A DNA stretch of 64,000 bases. It comes from Pteria penguin (taxonomy: Eukaryota > Mollusca > Bivalvia > Pterioida > Pteriidae). Below, in pieces: positions 11,545-23,824 of this stretch. The notes under the pieces are model-generated. The model was not told the DNA's origin, ran no database searches, and saw only the letters and a program-made list of their open reading frames with translations. The position numbers were made by a program, and so were the translations under genes. How positions within the stretch are numbered: the stretch's first letter is position 1; each line of letters starts with the position of its first letter. The stretch is from positions 9,041,329 through 9,105,328 of the forward strand of contig CM068590.1 in assembly GCA_035048485.1 (NCBI GenBank). Reading direction: 5' to 3'.

Positions 11545-12000
11545 TAGATCAGGTGGAAATCTTTTCAGTGACAATAGACTTAACAATAAATATTGCAGTG
11601 GAGTGAACACCTGACATGCTTAGAAATGGGGTAAATGGTAGCTCAAATCTTTCTGCTACCGCAGTTGATTTCTGCATGATATTTGACGATTAATATGTTA
11701 AATACATCATGATGGTCAGTCTATCCCCAGAGTAAGACAGGCAGTAATTATCTATATACAATATGTCACAAAGATTAAAAAAATACACAACCAACATTCA
11801 TACTACATCTACACTACTCAGGCCAGTACTCCAATTACACACCATTCAGACATAACACCCAGTCATACCCTGGAGACAGACATCAACCTATCACTTCTTG
11901 ATATGGCAATGAATAAAAAATACAAATAGCAGACCTAGTGACTTATCTATTATTTTTTAGAAAACAATGGCCTTGTGCCAACAAGTGCCTAATCTCCCAA
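11545..12000 (+). repeat. Highly diverged edge monomer of the 883-bp satellite
   Basis: The order of landmarks matches the satellite monomer: GGTGGAAATCTTTTCAGTG, ATAAATATTGC, GCTTAGAAATGGGGTAAATG, ACCCAGTCATACCCTGGAGA and CTATCACTTCTTGATAT. Identity is low, and the segments with the AGGTCA-type motifs are not recognisable. It grades into the homogeneous array near 12000. This is what an array edge left out of homogenisation looks like. Confidence 0.7.
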
Positions 12001-15000
12001 TTAAGATGTGCACCATCAAAATGAGGAGACAGTAACAAAACGATATTCCCTTATCTTGAAATGGGGAAGCATGGTTGCATTCCCCTTTCTCCAATGTCCT
12101 CCATCGTTGGCTGGTATTTTCCAGCATCACCTCCCGGGATGGCCTGCAATAAATACATGCAAATATGGTAAGAACAAGGACATTCATAATTAGAAATGAA
12201 AAACCTGATGCAAACTGCTGGGACATGGGAGGGCCGCTGGTTTCAAAATCTCCTTTACCGAATCAATTTAAGGTTGGCCTGTTACAGAAACATCCAAGTG
12301 GCGTCATTGCCTCTTCCTTTGAAGGAAGGGTCTCAAATCGGGAGCTTGCATTTCATGGTCTGCAAATACAGGTTGAAATCTTTTCAATGGAAGTACATTT
12401 AAAAATTAATATTGCAAATGAGAGAGAAAACCCGACGTGGAATGCTGAGAAATGGGGTAACTGATGGCTCGAATCTCTGGGATTCATTTGTTAGCTGGGT
12501 ACTTCATGACCTTTGACCATCTATGAAGAAAGATGACCTTGACCTTGCAGTAGTTCAGTCCATGTCCAGTGTATGATGTGCACAGTCATACCCTAAGAAA
12601 CAGACAACTACCTATCATTTCTTGACATTGAACAGAATACAAGAAATAGGGATATAAGTGGCCCATCTATAGCCCTTAAAAAGATGGCATCATGACCTTC
12701 ACCTTCCAACAAGCAGCTCATCTCCCAAGTAAGATGTGCACAATCAAACTGAGGAGACAGAAAACTACCTGTCAGTTCTTGCAATTTCTCTCAATACAAG
12801 AAATAAGGGCCTCGGTGGCAAATCCAGAATGATCCGCAATGTGGCGTAAAGCAATATATGGAAGCATTCCACCGGTATGTACATCATTAACAATAATACA
12901 TTATCGATCATAGTAAGAAAACGATATTCCCTTATCTTGAAATGGGGAAGCATGGTTGCATTCCCCTTTCTCCAATGTCCTCCATCTTTGGCTGGTATTT
13001 TCCAGCATCACCTCACGTGGTGGCCTGCAATGAATACATGCAAATATGGTTAAAACAAGGACATTTATAATTAGAAATAAAAAAAACCTGATGCAAACTG
13101 CCGGGACATGGCAGGGCCGCTGGTTTCAAAATCTCCTTTACCGAATCAATTTAAGGTTGGCCTGTTGCAGAAACATCCAAGTGGTGTCATTGCTTCTTCC
13201 TTTGAAGGAAGGGTCTCAAATCGGGAGCTTGCATTTCATGGTCTGCAAATACAGGTTGAAATCTTTTCAATGGAAGTACATTTAAAAATTAATATTGCAA
13301 ATGAGAGAGAAAACCCGACATGGAATGCTGAGAAATGGGGTAACTGATGGCTCGAATCTCTGGGTTTCATTTGTCAGCTGGGAACTTCATGACCTTTGAC
13401 CATCTATGAAGAAAGATGACCTTGACCTTGCAGTAGTTCAGTCCATGTCCAGTGTATGATGTGCACAGTCATACCCTAAGAAACAGACAACTACCTATCA
13501 TTTCTTGACATTGCACAGAATACAAGAAATAGGGACATAAGTGGCCCATCTATCGCCCTTAAAAAGATGGCATCATGACCTTCACCTTCCAACAAGCAGC
13601 TCATCTCCCAAGTAAGATGTGCACAATCAAACTGAGGAGACAGAAAACTACCTGTCAGTTCTTGCAATTGCTCTCAATACAAGAAATAAGCCTCGGTGGC
13701 CAATCCAGATGATCCGCAATGTGGCGTAAAGCAATATATGGAAGCATTCCACCGGTATGTACATCATTAACAATAATACATTATCGATCATAGTAAGAAA
13801 ACGATATTCCCTTATCTTGAAATGGGGAAGCGTGGTTGCATTCCCCTTTCTCCAATGTCCTCCATCTTTGGCTGGTATTTTCCAGCATCACCTCACGTGG
13901 TGGCCTGCAATGAATACATGCAAATATGGTTAAAACAAGGACATTTATAATTAGAAATAAAAAAAACCTGATGCAAATTGCCAGGACATGGGAGGGTCGC
14001 TGGTTTCAAAATCTCCTTTACCGAATCAATTTAAGGTTGGCCTGTTGCAGAAACATCCAAGTGGTGTCATTGCTTCTTCCTTTGAAGGAAGGGTCTCAAA
14101 TCGGGAGCTTGCATTTCATGGTCTGCAAATACAGGTTGAAATCTTTTCAATGGAAGTACATTTAAAAATTAATATTGCAAATGAGAGAGAAAACCCGACG
14201 TGGAATGCTGAGAAATGGGGTAACTGATGGCTTGAATCTCTGGGTTTCATTTGTCAGCTGGGAACTTCATGACCTTTGACCATCTATGAAGAAAGATGAC
14301 CTTGACCTTGCAGTAGTTCAGTCCATGTCCAGTGTATGATGTGCACAGTCATACCCTAAGAAACAGACAACTACCTATTATTTCTTGACATTGCACAGAA
14401 TACAAGAAATAGGGACAAAAGTGGCCCATCTATCGCCCTTAAAATGATGGCATCATGACCTTCACCTTCAAACAAGCAGCTCATCTCCCAGTAAGATGTG
14501 CACAATCAAACTGAGGAGACAGAAAACTACCTGTCAGTTCTTGCAATTGCTCTCAATACAAGAAATAAGGGCCTCGGTGGCCAATCCAGAATGATCCGCA
14601 ATGTGGCGTAAAGCAATATATGGAAGCATTCCACTGGTATGTACATCATTAACAATAATACATTATCGATCATAGTAAGAAAACGATATTCCCTTATCTT
14701 GAAATGGGGAAGCATGGTTGCATTCCCCTTTCTCCAAAGTCCTCCATCGTTGGCTGGTATTTTCCAGCATCACTTCACCGGGTGGCCTGCAATGAATACA
14801 TGCAAATATGGTTAAAACAAGGACATTCATAATTAGAAATAAAAAAAACCTGATGCAAACTGCCAGGACATGGGAGGGCCGCTGGTTTCAAAATCTCCTT
14901 TACCGAATCAATTTAAGGTTGGCCTACTGCAGAAACATCCAAGTGGTGTCTATCCTTCTTCCTTTGAAAGAAGGGTCTCAAATCGGGAGCTTGCATTTCA

Positions 15001-18000
15001 TGGTCTGCAAATACAGGTTGAAATCTTTTCAATGGAAGTACATTTAAAAATTAATATTGCAAATGAGAGAGAAAACCTGACGTGGAATGCTGAGAAATGG
15101 GGTAACTGATGGCTCGAATCTCTGGGATTCATTTGTTAGCTGGGAACTTCATGACCTTTGACCATCTATGAAGAAAGATGACCTTGACCTTGCAGTAGTT
15201 CAGTCCATGTCCAGTGTATAATGTGCACAGTCATACCCTAAGAAACAGACAACTACCTATCATTTCTTGACATTGTACAGAATACAAGAAATAGGGACAA
15301 AAGTGGCCCATCTATCGCCCTTAAAAAGATGGCATCATGTCCTTCACCTTCAAACAAGCAGCTCATCTCCCAAGTAAGATGTGAACAATCAAACTGAGGA
15401 GACAGAAAACTACCTGTCAGTTCTTGCAATTGCTCTCAATACAAGAAATGACGGCCTCGGTGGCCAATCCAAAATGATCCGCAATGTGGCGTAAAGCAAT
15501 ATATGGAAGCATTCCACCGGTATGTACATCATTAACAATAATACATTATCGATCATAGTAAAAAAACAATTTTCCCTTATCTTGAAATGGGGAAGCATGG
15601 TTGCATTCCCCTTTCTCCAATGCCCTTCATCGTTCGCTGGTATTTTCCAGCATCACCTCACCGGGTGGCCTGCAATGAATACATGCAAATGTGGTTAAAA
15701 CAAGGACATTCATAATTAGAAATAAAAAAAACCTGATGCAAATTGCTGGGACATGGGAGGGCCGCTGGTTTCAAAATCTCCTTTACCGAATGAATTTAAG
15801 GTTGGCCTATTGCAGAAACATCCAAGTGGCGTCACTGCTTCTTCCTTTGAAGGAAGGGTCTCAAATCGGGTGCTTGCATTTCATGGTCTGCAAATACAGG
15901 TTGAAATCTTTTCAATGGAAGTACATTTAAAAATTAATACTGCAAATGAGAGAGAAAACCTGACATGGAATGCTGAGAAATGGGGTAACTGATGGCTCGA
16001 ATGTCTGGGTTTCATTTGTCAGCTGGGAACCTCATGACCTTTGACCATCTATGAAGAAAGATGACCTTGACCTTGCAGTAGTTCAGTCCATGTCCAGTTT
16101 ATGATGTGCACAGTCATACCCTAAGACACGGACAACTACCTATCATTTCTTGACATTGCACAGAATACAAGAAATAGGGATATAAGTGGCCCATCTATAG
16201 CCCTTAAAAAGATGGCATCATGACCTTCACCTTCCAACAAGCAGCTCATCTCCCAAGTAAGATGTGCACAATCAAAATGAGGAGACAGAAAACTACCAGT
16301 CAGTTCTTGCAATTGCTCTCAATACAAGAAATAAGGGCCTCGGTGGCCAATCCAGAATGATCCGCAATGTGGCGTAAAGCAATATATGGAAGCATTCCAC
16401 CGGTATGTACATCATTAACAATAATACATTATCGATCATAGTAAGAAAACGATATTCCCTTATCTTGAAATGGGGAAGCGTGGTTGCATTCCCCTTTCTT
16501 CAATGTCCTCCATCGTTGGCTGGTATTTTCCAGCATCACCTCACCGGGTGGCCTGCAATGAATACATGCAAATATGGTTAAAACAAGGACATTTATAATT
16601 AGAAATAAAAAAAAACCTGATGCAAACTGCCAGGACATGGGAGGGTCGCTGGTTTCAAAATCTCCTTTACCGAATCAATTTAAGGTTGGCCTATTGCAGA
16701 AACATCCAAGTGGCGTCACTGCTTCACCTTTGAAGGAAGGGTCTCAAATCGGGTGCTTGCATTTCATGGTCTGCAAATACAGGTTGAAATCTTTTCAATG
16801 GAAGTACATTTAAAAATTAATACTGCAAATGAGAGAGAAAACCCGACGTGGAATGCTGAGAAATGGGGAAACTGATGGCTCAAATGTCTGGGTTTCATTT
16901 GTCAGCTGGGTAACTCATGACCTTTGACCATCTATGAAGAAAGATGACCTTGACCTTGCAGTAGTTCAGTCCATGTCCAGTGTATGATGTGCACAGTCAT
17001 ACCCTAAGATACGGACAAGTATTCTTGATATTGCATAGAATACAAGAAATAGGATATAAGTGGCCCATCTATTGCCCTTAAAAAGATGGGATCATGACCT
17101 TCACCTTCAAACAAGCAGCTCATCTCCCAAGTAAGATGTGCACAATCAAACTGAGGAGACAGAAAACTACCTGTCAGTTCTTGCAATTGCTCTCAATACA
17201 AGAAATGACGGCCTCGGTGGCCAATCCAAAATGATCCGCAATGTGGCGTAAAGCAATATATGGAAGCATTCCACCGGTATGTACATCATTAACAATAATA
17301 CATTATCGATCATAGTAAGAAAACGATATTCCCTTATCTTGAAATGGGGAAGCATGGTTGCATTTCCCTTTCTCCAATGTCCTCCATCGTTGGCTGGTAT
17401 TTTCCAGCATCACCTCACCGGGTGGCCTGCAATGAATACATGCAAATATGGTTAAAACAAGGACATTCATAATTAGAAATAAAAAAACCTGATGCAAACT
17501 GCCAGGACATTGAAGGGCCGCTGGTTTCAAAATCTCCTTTACTGAATCAATTTACGGTTGGCCTATTGCAGAAACATCCAAGTGGCGTCACTGCTTCTTC
17601 CTTTGAAGGAAGGGTCTCAAATCGGGTGCTTGCATTTCATGGTCTGCAAATACAGGTTGAAATCTTTTCAATGGAAGTACATTTAAAAATTAATACTGCA
17701 AATGAGAGAGAAAACCCGACATGGAATGCTGAGAAATGGGGTAACTGATGGCTCGAATCTCTGGGATTCATTTGTTAGCTGGGTACCTCATGACCTTTGA
17801 CCATCTATGAAGAAAGATGACCTTGACCTTGCAGTAGTTCAGTCCAAGTCCAGTGTATGATGTGCACAGTCATACCCTAAGAAACAGACAACTACCTATC
17901 ATTTCTTGACATTGCACAGAATACAAGAAATAGGGACAAAAGTGGCCCATCTATCGCCCTTAAAAAGATGGCATCATGACCTTCACCTTCCAACAAGCAG

Positions 18001-21000
18001 CTCATCTCCCAAGTAACATGTGCACAATCAAACTGAGGAGACAGAAAACTACCTGTCAGTTCTTGCAATTGCTCTCAATACAAGCAATAAGGGCCTCGGT
18101 GGCCAATCCAGAATGATCCGCAATGTGGCGTAAAGCAATATATGGAAGCATTCCACCGGTATGTACATCATTAACAATAATACATTATCGATCATAGTAA
18201 GAAAACGATATTCCCTTATCTTGAAATGGGGAAGCATGGTTGCATTCCCCTTTCTCCAATGTCCTCCATCGTTGGCTGGTATTTTCCAGCATCACCTCAC
18301 CGGGTGGCCTGCAATGAATACATGCAAATGTGGTTAAAACAAGGACATTCATAATTAGAAATAAAAAAAACCTGATGCAAACAGCTGGGACATGGGAGGG
18401 CCGCTGGTTTCAAAATCTCCTTTACCGAATCAATTTAAGGTTGGCCTGTTGCAGAAACATCCAAGTGATGTCATTGCTTCTTCCTGTGAAGGAAGGGTCT
18501 CAAATCGGGTGCTTGCATTTCATGGTCTGCAAATACAGGTTGAAATCTTTTCAATGGAAGTACATTTAAAAATTAATACTGCAAATGAGAGAGAAAACCC
18601 GACATGGAATGCTGAGAAATGGGGTAACTGATGGCTCGAATCTCTGGGATTCATTTGTTAGCTGGGTACCTCATGACCTTTGACCATATATGAAGAAAGA
18701 TGACCTTGACCTTGCAGTAGTTCAGTCCATGTCCAGTGTATGATGTGCACAGTCATACCCTAAGAAACAGACAACTACCTATCATTTCTTGACATTGCAC
18801 AGAATACAAGAAATAGGGACAAAAGTGGCCCATCTATCGCCCTTAAAAAGATGGCATCATGACCTTCACCTTCCAACAAGCAGCTCATCTCCCAAGTAAG
18901 ATGTGCACAATCAAACTGAGGAGACAGAAAACTACCTGTCAGTTCTTGCAATTGCTCTCAATACAAGAAATAAGGGCCTCGGTGGCCAATCCAGAATGAT
19001 CCGCAATGTGGCGTAAAGCAATATATGGAAGCATTCCACCGGTATGTACATCATTAACAATAATACATTATCGATCATAGTAAGAAAACGATATTCCCTT
19101 ATCTTGAAATGGGGAAGCATGGTTGCATTCCCCTTTCTCCAATGTCCTCCATCGTTGGCTGGTATTTTCCAGCATCACCTCACCGGGTGGCCTGCAATGA
19201 ATACATGCAAATGTGGTTAAAACAAGGACATTCATAATTAGAAATAAAAAAAACCTGATGCAAACAGCTGGGACATGGGAGGGCCGCTGGTTTCAAAATC
19301 TCCTTTACCGAATCAATTTAAGGTTGGCCTGTTGCAGAAACATCCAAGTGATGTCATTGCTTCTTCCTGTGAAGGAAGGGTCTCAAATCGGGAGCTTGCA
19401 TTTCATGGTCTGCAAATACAGGTTGAAATCTTTTCAATGGAAGTACATTTAAAAATTAATACTGCAAATGAGAGAGAAAACCCGACGTGGAATGCTGAGA
19501 AATGGGGTAACTGATGGCTCTAATCTCTGGGATTCATTTGTCAGCTGGGAACTTCATGACCTTTGACCATCTATGAAGAAAGATGACCTTGACCTTGCAG
19601 TAGTTCAGTCCATGTCCAGTGTATGATGTGCACAGTCATACCCTAAGAAACAGACAACTACCTATCATTTCTTGACATTGCACAGAATACAAGAAATAGG
19701 GACAAAAGTGGCCCATCTATCGCCCTTAAAAAGATGGCATCATGACCTTCACCTTCCAACAAGCAGCTCATCTCCCAAGTAAGATGTGCACAATCAAACT
19801 GAGGAGACAGAAAACTACCTGTCAGTTCTTGCAATTGCTCTCAATACAAGAAATAAGGGCCTCGGTGGCCATTCCAGAATGATCCGCAATGTGGCGTAAA
19901 GCAATATATGGAAGCATTCCACCGGTATGTACATCATTAACAATAATACATTATCGATCATAGTAAGAAAACGATATTCCCTTATCTTGAAATGGGGAAG
20001 CATGGTTGCATTCCCCTTTCTCCAATGTCCTCCATCGTTGGCTGGTATTTTCCAGCATCACCTCACCGGGTGGCCTGCAATGAATACATGCAAATATGGT
20101 TAAAACAAGGACATTTATAATTAGGAATAAAAAAAACCTGATGCAAACTGCCAGGACATGGGAGGGCCGCTGGTTTCAATATCTCCTTTACTGAATCAAT
20201 TTAAGGTTGGCCTATTGCAGAAACATCCAAGTGGCGTCACTGCTTCTTCCTTTGAAGGAAGGGTCTCAAATCGGGTGCTTGCATTTCTTGGTCTGCAAAT
20301 ACAGGTTGAAATCTTTTCAATGGAAGTACATTTAAAAATTAATACTGCAAATGAGAGAGAAAACCCGACGTGGAATGCTGAGAAATGGGGTAACTGATGG
20401 CTCAAATGTCTGGGTTTCATTTGTCAGCTGGGTACCTCATGACCTTTAACCATCTATGAAGAAAGATGACCTTGACCTTGCAGTAGTTCAGTCCATGTCC
20501 AGTTTATGATGTGCAGAGTCATACCCTAAGATACGGACAAGTATTCTTGATATTGCATAGAATACAAGAAATAGGATATAAGTGGCCCATCTATTGCCCT
20601 TAAAAAGATGGTATTATGACCTTCACCTTCCAACAAGCAGCTCATCTCCCAAGTAAGATGTGCACAATCAAACTGAGGAGACATAAAACTACCTGTCAGT
20701 TCTTGCAATTGCTCTCAATACAAGAAATAAGGGCCTCGGTGGCCAATTCAGAATGATCCGCAATGTGGCGTAAAGCAATATATGGAAGCATTCCACCGGT
20801 ATGTACATCATTAACAATAATACATTATCGATCATAGTAAGAAAACGATATTCCCTTATCTTGAAATGGGGAAGCATGGTTGCATTCCCCTTTCTCCAAT
20901 GTCCTCCATCGTTGGCTGGTATTTTCCAGCATCACCTCACCGGGTGGCCTGCAATGAATACATGCAAATATGGTTAAAACAAGGACATTCATAATTAGAA

Positions 21001-23824
21001 ATAAAAAACACCTGATGCAAACTGCAAGGACATTGGAGGGCCGCTGGTTTCAAAATCTCCTTCACTGAATCAATTTAAGGTTGGCCTATTGCAGAAACAT
21101 CCAAGTGGCGTCACTGCTTCTTCCTTTGAAGGAAGGGTCTCAAATCGGGTGCTTGCATTTCATGGTCTGCAAATACAGGTTGAAATCTTTTCAATGGAAG
21201 TACATTTAAAAATTAATACTGCAAATGAGAGAGAAAGCCCGACGTGGAATGCTGAGAAATGGGGTAACTGATGGCTCGAATCTCTGGGATTCATTTGTTA
21301 GCTGGGTACCTCATGACCTTTGACCATCTATGAAGAAAGATGACCTTGACCTTGCAGTAGTTCAGTCCATGTCCAGTGTATGATGTGCACAGTCATACCC
21401 TAAGAAACTGACAACTACCTATCATTTCTTGACATTGCACAGAATACAAGAAATAGGGACATAAGTGGCCCATCTATCGCCCTTAAAAAGATGGCATCAT
21501 GACCTTCACCTTCCAACAAGCAGCTCATCTCCCAAGTAAGATGTGCACAATCAAACCGAGGAGACAGAAAACTACCTGTCAGTTCTTGCAATTGCTCTCA
21601 ATACAAGAAATAAGGGCCTCGGTGGCCAATCCAAAATGATCCGCAATGTGGTGTAAAGCAATATATGGAAGCATTCCACCGGTATGTACATCATTAACAA
21701 TAATACATTATCGATCATAGTAAGAAAACGATATTCCCTTATCTTGAAATGGGGAAGCATGGTTGCATTTCCCTTTCTCCAATGTCCTCCATCGTTGGCT
21801 GGTATTTTCCAGCATCACCTCACCGGGTGGCCTGCAATGAATACATGCAAATATGGTTAAAACAAGGACATTCATAATTAGAAATAAAAAACACCTGATG
21901 CAAACTGCCAGGAAATTGGAGGGCCGCTGGTTTCAAAATCTCCTTTACCGAATCAATTTAAGGTTGGCCTATTGCAGAAACATCCAAGTGGCGTCACTGC
22001 TTCTTCCTTTGAAGGAAGGGCCTCAAATCGGGTGCTTGCATTTCATGGTCTGCAAATACAGGTTGAAATCTTTTCAATGGAAGTACATTTAAAAATTAAT
22101 ACTGCAAATGAGAGAGAAAGCCCGACGTGGAATGCTGAGAAATGGGGTAACTGATGGCTCGAATCTCTGGGATTCATTTGTTAGCTGGGTACCTCATGAC
22201 CTTTGACCATCTATGAAGAAAGATGACCTTGACCTTGCAGTAGTTCAGTCCATGTCCAGTGTATGATGTGCACAGTCATACCCTAAGAAACTGACAACTA
22301 CCTATCATTTCTTGACATTGCACAGAATACAAGAAATAGGGACATAAGTGGCCCATCTATCGCCCTTAAAAAGATGGCATCATGATCTTCACCTTCCAAC
22401 AAGCAGCTCATCTCCCAAGTAACATGTGCACAATCAAACTGAGGAGACAGAAAACTACCTGTCAGTTCTTGCAATTGCTCTCAATACAAGAAATAAGGGC
22501 CTCGGTGGCCAATCCAAAATGATCCGCAATGTGGCGTAAAGCAATATATGGAAGCATTCCACCGGTATGTACATCATTAACAATAATACATTATCGATCA
22601 TAGTAAGAAAACGATATTCCCTTATCTTGAAATGGGGAAGCATGGTTGCATTCCCCTTTCTCCAATGTCCTCCATCGTTGGCTGGTATTTTCCAGCATCA
22701 CCTCACCGGGTGGCCTGCAATGAATACATGCAAATGTGGTTAAAACAAGGACATTCATAATTAGAAATAAAAAAAACCTGATGCAAACTGCTGGGACATT
22801 TGAGGGCCGCTGGTTTCAAAATCTCCTTTACCGAATCAATTTAAGGTTGGCCTATTGCAGAAACATCCAAGTGGCGTCACTGCTTCTTCCTTTGAAGGAA
22901 GGGTCTCAAATCGGGTGCTTGCATTTCATGGTCTGCAAATACAGGTTGAAATCTTTTCAATGGAAGTACATTTAAAAATTAATACTGCAAATGAGAGAGA
23001 AAACCTGACGTGGAATGCTGAGAAATGGGGTAACTGATGGCTCGAATGTCCGGGTTTCATTTGTGAGCTGGGTACCTCATGACCTTTGACCATCTATGAA
23101 GAAAGATGACCTTGACCTTGCAGTAGTTCAGTCCATGTCCAGTGTATGATGTGCACAGTCATACCCTAAGATACGGACAACTACCTATCATTTCTTGACA
23201 TTGCACAGAATACAAGAAATGGGGATATAAGTGGCCCATTTATAGCCCTTAAAAAGATGGCATCATGACCTTCACCTTCCAACAAGCAGCTCATCTCCCA
23301 AGTAAGATGTGCACAATCAAACTGAGGAGACAGAAAACTACCTGTCAGTTCTTGCAATTGCTCTCAATACAAGAAATAACGGCCTCGGTGGCCAATCCAG
23401 AATGATCCGCAATGTGGCATAAAGCAATATATGGAAGCATTCCACCGGTATGTACATCATTAACAATAATACATTATCGATCATAGTAAGAAAACGATAT
23501 TCCCTTATCTTGAAATGGGGAAGCATGGTTGCATTCCCCTTTCTCCAATGTCCTCCATCGTTGGCTGGTATTTTCCAGCATCACCTCACGGGATGGCCTG
23601 CAATGAATACATGCAAATATGGTTAGAACAAGGACATTCATAATTAGAAATGAAAAACCTGATGCAAAATCCTGGGACATGGGAGGGCCGCTGGTTTCAA
23701 AATCTCCTTTACCGAGTCAATTTAACGTTGGCCTGTTGCAGAAACATCCAAGTGGCGTCACTGCTTCTTCCTTTGAAGGAAGGGTCTCAAATCAGGAGCT
23801 TGCATTTCATGGCCTGCAAATACA
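12001..23824 (+). repeat. Large satellite array, ~881-883-bp monomers, about 13 copies
   Basis: The same landmark (minus-strand ORF end ACCTGTCAGTTCTTGCAATT) recurs at about 12765, 13646, 14527, 15410, 16291, 17167, 18049, 18932, 19815, 20689, 21572, 22455 and 23338. That is a mean spacing of 881 bp, with mostly exact 883 and occasional 874-879. The first monomer lacks about 130 bp between AGGAGACAG and AAAACGATATTCCC. The last is cut at CTGCAAATAC (about 23822), where the 269-bp array begins. Each monomer contains TGACCTTTGACC and TGACCTTGACCTT (for example 12507-12518 and 12534-12546), a 62-codon minus ORF and two overlapping plus-strand ORFs of about 60-79 codons. The monomers at 16.5-17.5 kb and 20.1-21.0 kb share private variants four monomers apart. 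I recognise no named satellite family. Confidence 0.97.
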
